A DNA stretch of 64,000 nt from Bradyrhizobium lablabi (GCF_018129385.1 NZ_JAFCLN010000013.1:62001-126000), one strand, 5' to 3'. Numbered from the stretch's first letter, positions 10,445 to 19,576 are shown. The notes: a model not told the origin generated them from the sequence alone. Numbers and translations: made by a program.

Positions 10445-11386
10445 GGTAGGAAGATAGGCTGGCGAACCATGAAAAAGGGCCGCATTGCTGCGGCCCCGCC
10501 GGCAAATTCGGAATGAAATACGGCCCCGGCCTGGGGAGCCTACAGCTTACCGCTCGAAAAGAACACGGTGTTCCGCTGACAGAACACTCCGTAGAACTAC
10601 TGTGTTCCGTAGTGGAACTTGGCGCCGATGTACACGTTTAGCCATTCAGCGGACTGGCGAGCCCCGTTCGCTCAAGCGCAGTGTGGCTCAAGACCGCGCG
10701 CCGGGGACGACCCCCAGTCTGTGACCTGGCCCCGGCCAGACTGGGGGCCCCATGGACCTGGCTGCACCCGACCATCCTCTTAGCCAAAGATTCGAACGAA
10801 CGAGCGGGATTTGCGCAAGTTCGCTTGAGCTGCGCCGCGCGCCTGTCTCGAGCATGGCTTCATGGGCAACAAAATCGATTGGCCACCCGAGCCGGAAGAG
10901 CAAAGCCCCTGGCGCAAATCGTTGCCCTTCATCGTGCCTCCGGGAGCCGCGTCTTTTCTTGTTCGTCGGGTTTACGCACCGTAACGTCAATGCGCCCGCC
11001 CATCATTTTTGCTTTTTCGAACACCAGGCGATCTTCCTGAAGACGGTATGTACACCCGTACATTTGCCTGAGCGTGGCACCGAGAAATCCGCCGCCAGTA
11101 GTGTCGACGGGCGCCATGATGGCAACAGTGTTATCTGCAGAGTGGTCAGGGAGCATTGTGAAGGGCTTGTAGTCAGCATGCCTGATTGCTGCATAGGTCG
11201 ACATTTCGAACGGTCCGACAATTTTTGTGTTTGAACCTAGGAGCTTTGAGACCTCAGCTCTGCATTGTTCGGCAACAGCGGGCGTTAGCAGGCCAAGCCC
11301 CGCCGCCGCGCGGGCCGGGTCGCCGCCGGACTATCCGATGCCGCCCGCCAATTTCATCGCACCAGTGGCCGCGCTAGGGCGTTGCA
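10445..11386. other. gene-poor decayed region
   Basis: There is no convincing complete gene. At 10862-10984 a 40-residue frame (MGNKIDWPPEPEEQSPWRKS ... ending VRRVYAP) looks protein-like but too short and isolated to call. The imperfect palindrome CCCCCAGTCTG ... CAGACTGGGGGCC lies near 10710-10750. The rest is unassigned. Confidence 0.35.
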
Positions 11387-11455
11387 TGTCCGCTATCGGG
11401 GGCAAGACGGACATAGGGTTGGGATGCCGCGACGTCGCCTAATGACCCAAGCCGA
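11387..11455. repeat. dispersed repeat relic (TGTCCGCT...ATGACCCAA type), copy 1
   Basis: The sequence TGTCCGCTATCGGGGGCAAG..GACAT followed by AATGACCCAAGCCGA is matched about 425 bp downstream (11812-11883). Such blocks give rise to spurious MSAIGGKAD-like ORFs in many rhizobial genomes (recalled, not searched). Confidence 0.5.
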
Positions 11456-11563
11456 TATCGGCCACCGTCAGAAACGAGCTGTATGAGGTCACCATCAGCC
11501 TCTCAAAGCGTGTTAACCTGAGTTGGAGCCAAAGCGTCTCCCTGAGGCTCGCGGGTGGACACA

Positions 11564-11741
11564 TTGAGGCGCCGCGATTTTTTTACGTTGTTCGGCGGCG
11601 CGGTGGCTTGGCCAGCGATGGCGGGAGCACAAGGGCGAGAAGCCAGCCGACCTGCCCGTACAGGCACCGACCAGGTACGAGCTGGTGATCAACCTCAAGA
11701 CCGCCAGGGCGCTTGCCAGCGCTGACGAGTTGATTGAGTAG
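11564..11741 (+). pseudogene. ABC-type substrate-binding protein (COG2984 type) with a large internal deletion
   Basis: From the TTG at 11564 the frame reads RRRDFFTLFGGAVAWPAMAG, the typical twin-arginine-like leader of COG2984 proteins. After ~25 codons and a frame change it reads KPADLPVQAPTRYELVINLK, then TARAL..ADELIE and stop, the exact style of the C-terminus of the family. About 260 residues between them are missing, plus the usual GL.VP..LLA near the end. A full-length relative is present at 37053-38012. The antisense of this tail produces a protein-like shadow ORF (LRLITSSYLVGACTG). Confidence 0.75.
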
Positions 11742-11811
11742 CCTTTCTCCTTGCTGTACCTGCTCATGGCAGAAAGCGGCCCCTACCGGACATGCCGGAG
11801 AGTCCAGACGA

Positions 11812-11883
11812 TGTCCGCTCTTGCGGGCTAAAGCGGACGTGCCGTTTGAGCGGCGAGACTTTCGCTTATGACCCAAAGCCGAC
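11812..11883. repeat. dispersed repeat relic (TGTCCGCT...ATGACCCAA type), copy 2
   Basis: TGTCCGCTCTTGCGGGCTAA then AGCGGACGTGCC and TTATGACCCAAAGCCGA match the block at 11387-11455 in order and orientation. The rest of 11742-12108 contains no gene that I can support. Confidence 0.5.
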
Positions 11884-12108
11884 AGACGGGCCACATCCAT
11901 CGAAACGGAAGGGCCGCGGCTTCGAGCCGGAAGTGGTGAAGTTGCTGCGCAGGGCTACGCCATCGAGGCGGTGAAGATCCCCGCTGTCGGGATCGGTGGC
12001 AGGCTTCGCCGGCGACGTCGGCGCGGTGCTGACAAGGCAAGATATTTTGACTAACCTTCAATGCGGACGATCAAGGCGGGGCAGGACAGGGCTGACGAGA
12101 AGAGATCG

Positions 12109-12552
12109 ATGAGCACAGTCAAAAGCGCTCTGGCCCAGAAGAGTGGCGCCCTGATCCATGTTCGTTCCGGCGACATGGTCGTCGAAGCCTTGCACCAGAT
12201 GCGCGACAACCGGGTCCGCTCGGTGCTGGTCATCGACGACGACGTGCTGGTCGGTATCGTGACCCAGGGTGACTGCGCTATCAAAGTGCTACTGCCTGGG
12301 CTCGATGCGAAGCAGACGCCGGTGGGCCAAGTGATGACGGGCAACCCGGTGACGGTCAAGCCGGACGATCGGCTGGACGGCTGCATGGCAATGATGGCTA
12401 AGCGCAGTTTTCGCCATCTGCCAGTGCTGGACGCGGGCAAGGTCGTGGGCGTGATCTCGATCGGAGACGTCGTCAAGGAGATCATCCGGGATTTGGAGCA
12501 CAACGTGGACGACCTGATGGGCTACATCATGAAGGACAGCCCCGGGGGCTGA
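12109..12552 (+). CDS. CBS-domain pair protein
   Basis: 147 residues made almost entirely of two CBS motifs, a Bateman module that usually binds adenosyl nucleotides and senses energy state. The first repeat runs about residues 10-66 (VRSVLVIDDDVLVGIVTQGD) and the second about 75-135 (FRHLPVLDAGKVVGVISIGD VVKEII). The ATG at 12109 has GAGAAGAG upstream; the frame opens earlier at 12061 without support. It has normal high GC, so it is an intact gene inside a decayed region. Partner unknown. Confidence 0.85.
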   Translation: MSTVKSALAQKSGALIHVRSGDMVVEALHQMRDNRVRSVLVIDDDVLVGIVTQGDCAIKVLLPGLDAKQTPVGQVMTGNPVTVKPDDRLDGCMAMMAKRSFRHLPVLDAGKVVGVISIGDVVKEIIRDLEHNVDDLMGYIMKDSPGG

Positions 12553-12712
12553 CAGACGAACCGCGGTGCCGTCGCACCCCGTCCGCGATCCTGCGGCGGG
12601 CCTGGTTCTTCTACGATTGAGAACCGCTCGCCGAGGTGGTCTGGCTGCCGCCACGCGAAAGGTAGTTGATGCGAAGATAAACCGCCTTTTGTTCCGCTGG
12701 TCGATACATAGT

Positions 12713-12746
12713 GGCGGATTACCCTAACGCTAATCCGCCCTTGCAA
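12713..12746. repeat. short relic of the GGCGGATTA repeat
   Basis: GTGGCGGATTACCCTAACGC followed by TAATCCGCCC preserves one pair of arms of the repeat family seen at 6406, 7892 and 8709. Confidence 0.5.
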
Positions 12747-12759
12747 TAGCGCAATCAGC

Positions 12760-13310
12760 TATCGTCGGTCATTCCGAAAGGAATGGCCTGCCGCGGTTGG
12801 CGGCCGCGACCTGGCCAACGGGCAAATCGACTTCCGATTTTCAGAATCGATGTCAAGCCCCGAAATAAAAATATTCCTCTTGTCAATTTCGGCAAATCAG
12901 AATTATAACAGAGCCACCTCATTCCCGAGGAGGGGCGTTGGCCATCGCCACCAAACGTTGGGATGGGATGCGGTGGACGCGTTTGTTCGGCTGACGATCG
13001 AGCAAGGGCGTACGGCGAAGTCGTGTGGTCCTGGCGCCGCGACGCTGGCGTCAAGTCGGTGGCATCTGCTGCCGGCGATGGTGACAACAAGCCCGCTCAC
13101 CAGGGAGAGCGCGATATAAGCCGTAAAACCATTGCGCAGGGGATGTCGGAGTGTTCTCCGCTCACCTGTATGCTCGTGTGCAGTTTTTTGATGCGCAAGC
13201 AGCGCACACGAGACCTCGGGTGCAGCGCGCACCCGGCATTCCCTGCGCCCTCTACCCTTAGAGGCGCGATGAATTTTGAAAAGCTCGGGCAGATGATGTC
13301 GCGAGAACGA
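12760..13310. repeat. probable dispersed non-coding repeat region
   Basis: The minus strand gives protein-like but implausible frames such as LTPASRRQDHTTSPYALARS and GAGNAGCALHPRSRVRC, wording I recall from many Bradyrhizobium-type genomes as spurious ORFs over a dispersed repeat. There is no start signal, conserved domain or codon bias. I treat 12553-13310 as repeat-derived, non-coding DNA. Confidence 0.45.
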
Positions 13311-13314
13311 TCTT

Positions 13315-13438
13315 CGTCGTCCCTGCGAAAGCAGGGACCCATACACCGCGGCGGATATGGTTTTGGCACGCTGGTCGAAGGCTTTGTTTCAACACCTCCG
13401 CCCTGTGGTTATGGGCCCCTGCTTTCGCAGGGGCGACG
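13315..13438. repeat. dispersed palindromic repeat (CGTCCCTGCGAAAGCAGGG family)
   Basis: The left arm CGTCCCTGCGAAAGCAGGGA contains its own small hairpin; the right arm CCCCTGCTTTCGCAGGGGCG mirrors it about 100 bases later. A single copy was seen in the window, and its structure is that of an intergenic mobile palindrome. Confidence 0.75.
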
Positions 13439-13646
13439 GGAGGAGAGGGATGTGCTCACTGGGCCGCATTCGATTCCGCAACGCAACCCATCACCCAAAG
13501 TTAACGTTTTGTGGCCGCAACTTGCCGGATTGTCACATCCCCGCGACTGAGGGCCGCAGCGCCAATCCCCTTTAATGGCTTCACTTTTAGGCAACACTGC
13601 CCATCTTAAGTGCGCTTTCCCCATGCCGGGGATTGAGGAAACAACC

Positions 13647-14618
13647 ATGAGATTCACCCAGCGCACACGCGGCTTCGTCAAGGCGATCGCCGTTGTTCTT
13701 TCGTTGGCAGTGCCCCTTGTGATCGCCATCGCTTCGGCGGACGCCCGTCCGGGCGGCGGCGGCAGCATGGGTTCCCGCGGCTCGCGCACCTTCTCGGCGC
13801 CCCCGTCCACGACAACGGCGCCCGGCACCGCGCAGCCGATGAACCGCACCATGACCCAGCAGACCCCCGGAATGGGCGCGCCGGCTGCCGCGGCCAACAA
13901 GGGCGGCTTCTTCAACCGGCCGGGCATGGGAATGCTCGGCGGCCTCGCCGCCGGCTTCCTCGGCGCAGGCCTGCTCGGCATGCTGTTCGGCGGCGGCCTG
14001 TTCTCGGGCCTCGGCGGCATTGCCTCGATCATCGGCCTCATCCTGCAGATCGGCCTGATCATCCTGGTCGTGCGGCTGGCGATGTTGTGGTGGCAGCGCC
14101 GCCACACGCCGGCCACCGCCTACGCGTCGGGTCCGGCCGCGGGCCCGGAACCGCAGCCCCAGGCGAACATGCGCAGCGGAATGGGCGGCTTTGGCTTCGG
14201 CTCGAGCAGCGCCCCGCTGGAGATCGTCCCGGCGGACTATGAAGCCTTCGAGCGCCTGCTCGGCGAAATCCAGACCGCGTGGTCGAACGAGGACGTGGCC
14301 ACGCTGGAACGCCTCGCCACGCCGGAAATGGCTTCGTACTTCGCCAAGGATCTGGCGGAGAACAAGGCCCGCAACGACGTCAACAAGATCTCGGGCGTCA
14401 AGCTGCTACAGGGCGATCTCGCCGAAGCCTGGCGCGAGGGCGAGACCGACTATGCGAGCGTGGCGATGCGCTTCTCGCTGGTCGACAAGACGCTGGAGCG
14501 CACCACCGGCCGGCTGGTTGCCGGCAGCGAGCAGCCGATCGAAGCCACCGAAGTGTGGACCTTCGCGCGCCGCCGCGGCACGGATTGGGAACTCTCGGCG
14601 ATCCAGCAGACCAGCTGA
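13647..14618 (+). CDS. Tim44-like domain protein with signal/membrane segment
   Basis: 323 residues from the ATG at 13647 (the frame opens at 13575 without support; GAGGAAAC precedes 13647). It has an N-terminal signal-like segment (~14-35), a low-complexity Pro/Thr/Gly region, a Gly-rich membrane-inserting stretch (~100-150: LGGLAAGFLGAGLLGMLFGG), then a soluble Tim44/calcium-mitoprotein-type domain (~195-320, ADYEAFERLLGEIQTAWSNE ... VWTFARRRGTDWELSAIQQT). Bacterial homologues are inner-membrane or periplasm-facing proteins of uncertain role, sometimes tied to respiratory assembly. A strong terminator follows. Confidence 0.85.
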   Translation: MRFTQRTRGFVKAIAVVLSLAVPLVIAIASADARPGGGGSMGSRGSRTFSAPPSTTTAPGTAQPMNRTMTQQTPGMGAPAAAANKGGFFNRPGMGMLGGLAAGFLGAGLLGMLFGGGLFSGLGGIASIIGLILQIGLIILVVRLAMLWWQRRHTPATAYASGPAAGPEPQPQANMRSGMGGFGFGSSSAPLEIVPADYEAFERLLGEIQTAWSNEDVATLERLATPEMASYFAKDLAENKARNDVNKISGVKLLQGDLAEAWREGETDYASVAMRFSLVDKTLERTTGRLVAGSEQPIEATEVWTFARRRGTDWELSAIQQTS

Positions 14619-14654
14619 TCGGAACGCGAGAGACAAGAAACGCGAGAACAAAAC

Positions 14655-14690
14655 AGGCGCCGCGGTCAGCTCCGCGGCGCCTTTTCTTTG
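14655..14690 (+). terminator. rho-independent terminator
   Basis: An 11-bp perfect stem AGGCGCCGCGG / CCGCGGCGCCT with the loop TCAGCT is followed by TTTCTTTG. It lies 36 bases after the Tim44-like gene. Confidence 0.9.
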
Positions 14691-14779
14691 CCGTCATTTT
14701 CGCGGTCGCGAAGCCGGAATATCGGCCCTCGCAGCGGGTTGATACCACGTCGCAACAAGAACAATCGGGAGGCTTCGTC

Positions 14780-15460
14780 ATGCGTGCGCTCGTCAAACTC
14801 GTCTCGCCGTTCTGCTTCCTCATCGCAGCGATGTCGGCCGTGCCTGCAACGGCGCAAACCGCGGGCACCACGTTCTTCCTGACCAGCAACGGCGTCGGCA
14901 ATGGCGGCAATCTCGGCGGCCTTGCTGGCGCCGACAATCACTGCCAGACGCTGGCGCAGGCCGCCGGCTTCGGCGCGCCAAAAACCTGGCGCGCTTATCT
15001 CTCGACCCAGGCCGTCGACGGTGGGGCGCCCGCCGTCAACGCCAAGGACCGCATCGGCAGGGGCCCGTGGCAGAACGCCAAGGGCGTCGTCGTCGCCAAG
15101 GACGTCGCCGACCTCCATAGCGCAGGCAACAACCTCACCAAGCAGACCGCGCTCAGCGAAAAGGGCGAGGTCATCAACGGCCGCGGCGATACGCCGAACC
15201 GCCACGACGTGCTGACGGGATCGCAGGCCGACGGCACCGCGTTCGCAGGCAGCGAGGACCGCACCTGCAAGAACTGGACGAGCAGCACGCAAGGCGCCGC
15301 CATGGTCGGCCATTCCGACCGCATCGGCCTGCGCGACGACGACGCCTCGAAATCCTGGAACACCTCGCATCCCTCGCGCGGCCCCGATGGCGGCTGCTCG
15401 CAGGCGGACCTCAAGAGCACCGGCGGCGATGGGCTGTTCTACTGCTTCGCAGCCAACTGA
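14780..15460 (+). CDS. secreted lectin-like protein
   Basis: 226 residues from the ATG at 14780 (GGGAGG upstream). A signal peptide runs to about residue 26 (...SAVPATAQ). The mature part opens FFLTSNGVGNGGNLGGLAGA, then DNHCQTLAQAAGFGAPKTWR and further RIG.GPW.NAKG, GDTPN.HDVLTGS and SW(N) TSHPSRGPDGGCSQ blocks, with five or six Cys, ending GGDGLFYCFA. The arrangement recalls bacterial endostatin/C-type-lectin-like secreted proteins annotated as lectins; ligand unknown. It is a single gene after a terminator. Confidence 0.65.
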   Translation: MRALVKLVSPFCFLIAAMSAVPATAQTAGTTFFLTSNGVGNGGNLGGLAGADNHCQTLAQAAGFGAPKTWRAYLSTQAVDGGAPAVNAKDRIGRGPWQNAKGVVVAKDVADLHSAGNNLTKQTALSEKGEVINGRGDTPNRHDVLTGSQADGTAFAGSEDRTCKNWTSSTQGAAMVGHSDRIGLRDDDASKSWNTSHPSRGPDGGCSQADLKSTGGDGLFYCFAAN

Positions 15461-15552
15461 AGGCGCCTCGAACTGACGGCGTGTTGGCGCATTGACGGGA
15501 GGGGATGTAGCTTCGAGGCAGGCTGCATCCTCTGCCTGTAAAGGGAACGCCA

Positions 15553-16260
15553 ATGCGCTATCAGCTCTATTACTGGCCGATGATCCAGGGCCGCGGCGAA
15601 TATGTCCGTCTCGCGCTGGAGGATGCCGGCGCAGGCTATGACGACGTCGCGCGCCAAGGCAACGGCATGTCTGACATGACGCGGATGATGGACGCGGGCA
15701 AGGGCACGCCGCCCTTCGCCCCGCCGTTCCTGAAAGCCGGCAAGCTGGTGATCGGCCAGACCGCCAACATTCTGCTCTATCTCGGCTCGCGCCACGGGCT
15801 CGCGCCGAAGGCCGAGCCCGGACGGCTATCGGTGCACGGATTGCAGCTCACCATCGCCGATTTCGTGGTCGAGGTCCACGACACCCATCACCCGATCGGC
15901 GTGTCGCTCTATTACGAGGACCAGCGCCCACCCGCCAAGAAGCGCACGGAGGAATTCTGGAAGGAGCGCGTGCCGAAATATCTCGGCTATTTCGAGGATC
16001 TCGTGAAGGGCAATGGCGGCGCTTACGTCACCGGACGCCGCGTGACGTATGTCGATCTCTCCCTGTTCCAGATCGTCGAAGGCTTGCGTTACGCCTTCCC
16101 GAAGCGGATGGCGGCGTTCGAGGAGGACATACCCCGCCTGGTCGAATTGCGCGACCGCGTCGCCGAGCGGCCGAACATCAAGGCGTATCTGGCGAGCGAG
16201 CGCCGCATTCCCTTCAACGAGCAGGGCATCTTCCGCTGCTACAAGGAACTGGATGCTTGA
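15553..16260 (+). CDS. glutathione S-transferase family protein
   Basis: 235 residues. A thioredoxin-fold N-domain (residues ~1-80: YQLYYWPMIQGRGEYVRLAL, with the Tyr/Arg-Gly-E pattern of sigma/alpha-like GSTs) is followed by a helical C-domain (TVADFVVEVHDTHHPIG..., ending FRCYKELDA). The family conjugates glutathione to electrophiles or reduces peroxides. AAGGGAACG precedes the ATG. It converges with the GFA gene on the other strand, whose end is only 7 bases away. Confidence 0.85.
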   Translation: MRYQLYYWPMIQGRGEYVRLALEDAGAGYDDVARQGNGMSDMTRMMDAGKGTPPFAPPFLKAGKLVIGQTANILLYLGSRHGLAPKAEPGRLSVHGLQLTIADFVVEVHDTHHPIGVSLYYEDQRPPAKKRTEEFWKERVPKYLGYFEDLVKGNGGAYVTGRRVTYVDLSLFQIVEGLRYAFPKRMAAFEEDIPRLVELRDRVAERPNIKAYLASERRIPFNEQGIFRCYKELDA

Positions 16261-16266
16261 CGGCGC

Positions 16267-16626
16267 TCACATGCTCCTGCCGTCGATCGGCGTCATCGTC
16301 AGCTTCGACAATTCGATGCCGTCGATGCAGCTTACGTTCAGCGCCACCACGTCGCTGCCGTCAGGCTTCTTGCCGCGCGCAAACACGTCGACGCCGCAAT
16401 CGATGCAGAGCTGATGCTTGATCGCGTGCTTGTTGAACAGATATTCCCTCAGATTGTCCTCGCCCGCGCACAGCCGAAAGCTGGTCGGCGGCAGGAACGT
16501 AAAGTGCAGGCCCTTCTTGGTGCAGATCGAACAGTTGCAGGCGGTGACCATGGCGAAATCCGTGGTGCATTCGAAGCGCACCTGGCCGCAATGGCAGCCG
16601 CCGGTCATGGTTTTGCTGTCGGGCAT
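16267..16626 (-). CDS. GFA family (glutathione-dependent formaldehyde-activating-like) zinc protein
   Basis: 119 residues from the ATG at 16626, which has GGAGGAG two bases upstream (the longer frame to 16689 lacks one). It has zinc-ligand cysteines of the Mss4-like fold: CHCG at 11-14, CNCSIC at 30-35 and LCIDCG in the second half. The family includes proteins proposed to bind S-hydroxymethylglutathione, but many members have unknown substrate. Proximity to a GST gene fits glutathione chemistry, though they are convergent. Confidence 0.85.
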   Translation of the reverse strand: MPDSKTMTGGCHCGQVRFECTTDFAMVTACNCSICTKKGLHFTFLPPTSFRLCAGEDNLREYLFNKHAIKHQLCIDCGVDVFARGKKPDGSDVVALNVSCIDGIELSKLTMTPIDGRSM

Positions 16627-16729
16627 CGCTCCTCCTTCACCACACTCCGGGCACGAGACGATAGCGCACGCGCGCGGCATAGTCAGCATAGCCCGCGGGG
16701 TGGAACATGCGCAAAGAGGTGATGCCGCG

Positions 16730-17206
16730 CTATTCGTCCTTGCCGCGCGTGATGGAGATCGCGGCTTCCGTCTTGGTGCGCGTGCATTCCAGGCTGAGCC
16801 GGCGATAGCGCATCACAACCTTGTCGCCGCGCAGGAGGCCCATGCGCTTGAGACAGCGCGAGGCGCCGGTAGTGCTGTCGTCCTTGGTGATGGTGAAGAC
16901 GATGGCGGCCATCGCGCCGACCAGCGAGATGAATTCCGGCGAGGGCTTGCGGGCGCCCTTGGCATAGAGCTCGATGGAATATTTGTCGCCCTTGCAGCCC
17001 ACCGACAATTCTCTGGCGAGCGGGTGGGTCATGTAGACGAAATTGCCGGCCTTGAAGTTGACCTTCAGCTTGTCGATGTTGTTGGCGAGCTCTTTGGCGC
17101 TGTCGTCGCAGCGGTCGGCGTGGGCGGGCGAGGCGGCAAATGCGGCGGAAAGGGCCAGCGCTGCGGCGAGCAGGGCCGATCGGCGAAACGGTCGTCGTGA
17201 TGTCAT
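16730..17206 (-). CDS. hypothetical secreted protein
   Basis: 158 residues from the ATG at 17206. A clear signal peptide (RRSALLAAALALSAAFAASP, cleavage after AHA about residue 30) is followed by a small mature domain with four Cys (RCDDSAKEL, SVGCKGDKY, SRCLKRMG, LSLECTRTK), likely two disulfides. It belongs to no family that I can name. Confidence 0.7.
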   Translation of the reverse strand: MTSRRPFRRSALLAAALALSAAFAASPAHADRCDDSAKELANNIDKLKVNFKAGNFVYMTHPLARELSVGCKGDKYSIELYAKGARKPSPEFISLVGAMAAIVFTITKDDSTTGASRCLKRMGLLRGDKVVMRYRRLSLECTRTKTEAAISITRGKDE

Positions 17207-17277
17207 GTGCAAATGCCCCTAAAAACCCATTGAAGCGTGCGCGGCGGGTTCGTGCAAGAGCCGCGGCCGAAAGTCAA

Positions 17278-17808
17278 TCAGAACCCGTACATCATCACGC
17301 CGATGGCGAACACCACGATGCTCACGGCGTGGAACAAGACCATGAACAGGGTGGGCGTACTGACCAGCGCGGCTGATATCGCCGGCCGCTGGTTGCGCGC
17401 TGCGTAAGCGATGCCGCAGGCGGCTATCAGCGGGAAGGCGATGATCTGCGCGGTGGTTTGCAATGCCGTGTAGCTGCTGCCGAAGTCGAAGCCGTGCTGC
17501 ACCACCGACGGCATCTCGTTGAGCCAGGCGACAAGGGCGAGCGCGCCGAGCACGATGGTCGCATCGCGCAGGCGGCCGATGAGGACGAACAGCAGCGCCG
17601 CCAGCGCCAGCACCGGATGGACGGCCAGATGCGCCCGGGCGATCGCGCCGTCGAGGCCGGACGCCTTATGGCCGGGTATCAACAGGTCCGTTACGACCGA
17701 CAGGCCATTGTACGCCTCCAGCAGCGCGGCGACGCCAAGCAGGATGCGCAGGCCAATATGGCGGGGGGCGGGGACAGCGCCGGCCGGGACGGAAATAGCG
17801 GTGTTCAT
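17278..17808 (-). CDS. hypothetical membrane protein
   Basis: 176 residues with four to five hydrophobic helices (near residues 20-45, 65-83, 86-105, 115-138 and 150-174). The N-terminus is short and cytoplasmic-like. It is monocistronic and divergent from the fumarase gene. I do not recognise the family. Confidence 0.7.
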   Translation of the reverse strand: MNTAISVPAGAVPAPRHIGLRILLGVAALLEAYNGLSVVTDLLIPGHKASGLDGAIARAHLAVHPVLALAALLFVLIGRLRDATIVLGALALVAWLNEMPSVVQHGFDFGSSYTALQTTAQIIAFPLIAACGIAYAARNQRPAISAALVSTPTLFMVLFHAVSIVVFAIGVMMYGF

Positions 17809-17920
17809 GGCTCAAATGCCGTATGGCCCGGCCATTTCCGAACCTTCCCTTTGTCAGAAAAGTGCTTAGAACGGTTCAATCTGCCGGGGCTGCCCGGCCT
17901 AAAAACCCTGAGATTTCGCC

Positions 17921-19576
17921 ATGAACGCCCCGACCGCCTTTCCCGACCAGCAAAAGCCCGTTCCGCCCTACAAGCACACGCCGCTATTCCCGCTGGGGGC
18001 CGACACCACGCCCTACAAGAAGATCACGACCGAGGGCGTGCGGGTCGAGAAGGTGCTGGGCAAGGACATGCTGGTGGTGTCGCGTGAGGCGCTGCGGGCG
18101 CTGAGCGAGGCGGCGTTCGGCGACATCAATCACTACCTGCGGCCGGGGCACCTGAAGCAGCTCCGCAACATCCTCGATGACAAGGAAGCGTCCGACAACG
18201 ACAAGTTCGTCGCCTTCGATTTCCTGAAGAACGCCAACATCGCGGCCGGCGGCGTCCTGCCGATGTGCCAGGACACCGGCACCGCGATCATCATGGGCAA
18301 GAAGGGCTGCAACGTCATCACCGACGGCGACGACGAGGCAGCGCTCTCCGAAGGCGCGCGCGATGCGTATCTGCGCCGCAATCTGCGCTATTCGCAGGTG
18401 GCGCCGCTGTCGATGTACGAGGAGAAGAACACCGCCAACAACATGCCGGCACAGTGCGAGATCTATGCTGAGGGCGATGACGCCTACAAGTTCATGTTCA
18501 TGGCCAAGGGCGGCGGCTCCGCCAACAAGAGTTTTCTGTTCCAGGCGACGCCTTCGGTGCTGACAAAAGATCGCCTGCTGGCGTTCCTGAAGGAGAAGGT
18601 GCTGACCCTCGGCACCGCGGCCTGTCCGCCTTATCACCTCGCGATCGTGATCGGCGGCACCTCGGCCGAGCTCTGCATGAAGACGGTGAAGCTGGCCTCC
18701 GCCCGTTATCTCGACGCACTGCCGACCCATGGCTCGGCCGACGGCAATGCCTTCCGCGATGTCGAGATGGAGCAGGAAATTCTGAAGATGACCCAGTCGC
18801 TCGGCGTCGGCGCGCAGTTCGGCGGAAAGTATTTCTGCCACGACGTGCGCGTGATCCGGATGCCGCGCCATGGCGCCTCGCTGCCGATCGGGCTCGGCGT
18901 GTCCTGCTCGGCGGACCGCCAGGTGCTCGGCAAGATCACCAAAGACGGCGTCTATCTCGAAGAGCTGGAGCACAACCCCGCGCAGTATCTGCCGGCGGTG
19001 GAGCAGTCGCTCGGTGGTGAAGTGGTCAAGATTGACCTCAACAAGCCGATGAAGGAAATTTTGGCGACGCTCTCGAACTATCCGATCAAGACGCGGGTCT
19101 CGATGACCGGCACCATGATCGTCGCGCGCGATTCCGCGCATGCCAAGCTGCGCGAGCGGCTCGAGAAGGGCGAGCCGCTGCCGGATTACTTCAAGAACCA
19201 TCCGGTCTATTACGCCGGCCCCGCCAAGACGCCCGACGGTTATGCTTCCGGCGCGTTCGGCCCGACCACGGCGGGACGGATGGACTCCTTCGTCGACCAG
19301 TTCCAGGCGGCCGGTGGCTCGATGGTGATGGTGGCGAAAGGCAACCGCGCGGTCGCGGTGCGCGAAGCCTGCAAGAAGCACGGCGGCTTCTATCTCGGCT
19401 CGATCGGCGGCGCGGCGGCGAACCTTGCCGAGCACTGCATCAAGAAGGTCGAAGTTGTCGAATATCCCGAGCTCGGCATGGAAGCGATCTGGCGTATCGA
19501 GGTGGTGGATTTTCCGGCCTTCATCATCATCGATGATAAGGGCAACGACTTCTTCAAGGAATTGAACCTGGGTTGA
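17921..19576 (+). CDS. fum: fumarate hydratase class I (iron-sulfur)
   Basis: 551 residues. Converts fumarate to malate in the TCA cycle using an oxygen-sensitive [4Fe-4S] cluster. Cluster ligands are visible: PMCQDTGTA near residue 118, a second Cys in TAACPPYH (~230) and a third in VSCSADRQ (~328). The N-terminal alpha domain and C-terminal beta domain (KTRVSMTGTMIVARDSAHAK, GPTTAGRMD) are fused, as in FumA/FumB. The stop codon overlaps the next gene's TTG start, so the two are translationally coupled. Confidence 0.95.
   Translation: MNAPTAFPDQQKPVPPYKHTPLFPLGADTTPYKKITTEGVRVEKVLGKDMLVVSREALRALSEAAFGDINHYLRPGHLKQLRNILDDKEASDNDKFVAFDFLKNANIAAGGVLPMCQDTGTAIIMGKKGCNVITDGDDEAALSEGARDAYLRRNLRYSQVAPLSMYEEKNTANNMPAQCEIYAEGDDAYKFMFMAKGGGSANKSFLFQATPSVLTKDRLLAFLKEKVLTLGTAACPPYHLAIVIGGTSAELCMKTVKLASARYLDALPTHGSADGNAFRDVEMEQEILKMTQSLGVGAQFGGKYFCHDVRVIRMPRHGASLPIGLGVSCSADRQVLGKITKDGVYLEELEHNPAQYLPAVEQSLGGEVVKIDLNKPMKEILATLSNYPIKTRVSMTGTMIVARDSAHAKLRERLEKGEPLPDYFKNHPVYYAGPAKTPDGYASGAFGPTTAGRMDSFVDQFQAAGGSMVMVAKGNRAVAVREACKKHGGFYLGSIGGAAANLAEHCIKKVEVVEYPELGMEAIWRIEVVDFPAFIIIDDKGNDFFKELNLG

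Noticed and set aside
11513..11767. Minus-strand ORF with LRLITSSYLVGACTGRSAG
   Set aside because: It is the antisense of the C-terminal remnant of a COG2984 substrate-binding protein.
12755..13346. Protein-like minus-strand frames (ASRRQDHTTSPYALARS, GAGNAGCALHPRSR)
   Set aside because: No start signals, no domain, implausible composition, and remembered as spurious ORFs over a dispersed repeat.
17984..19435. 483-residue minus-strand ORF under the fumarase gene
   Set aside because: It is antisense to a full-length, well-conserved fumarase; the composition (Arg, His, Asp, Leu heavy) is that of the reverse frame of a high-GC gene.
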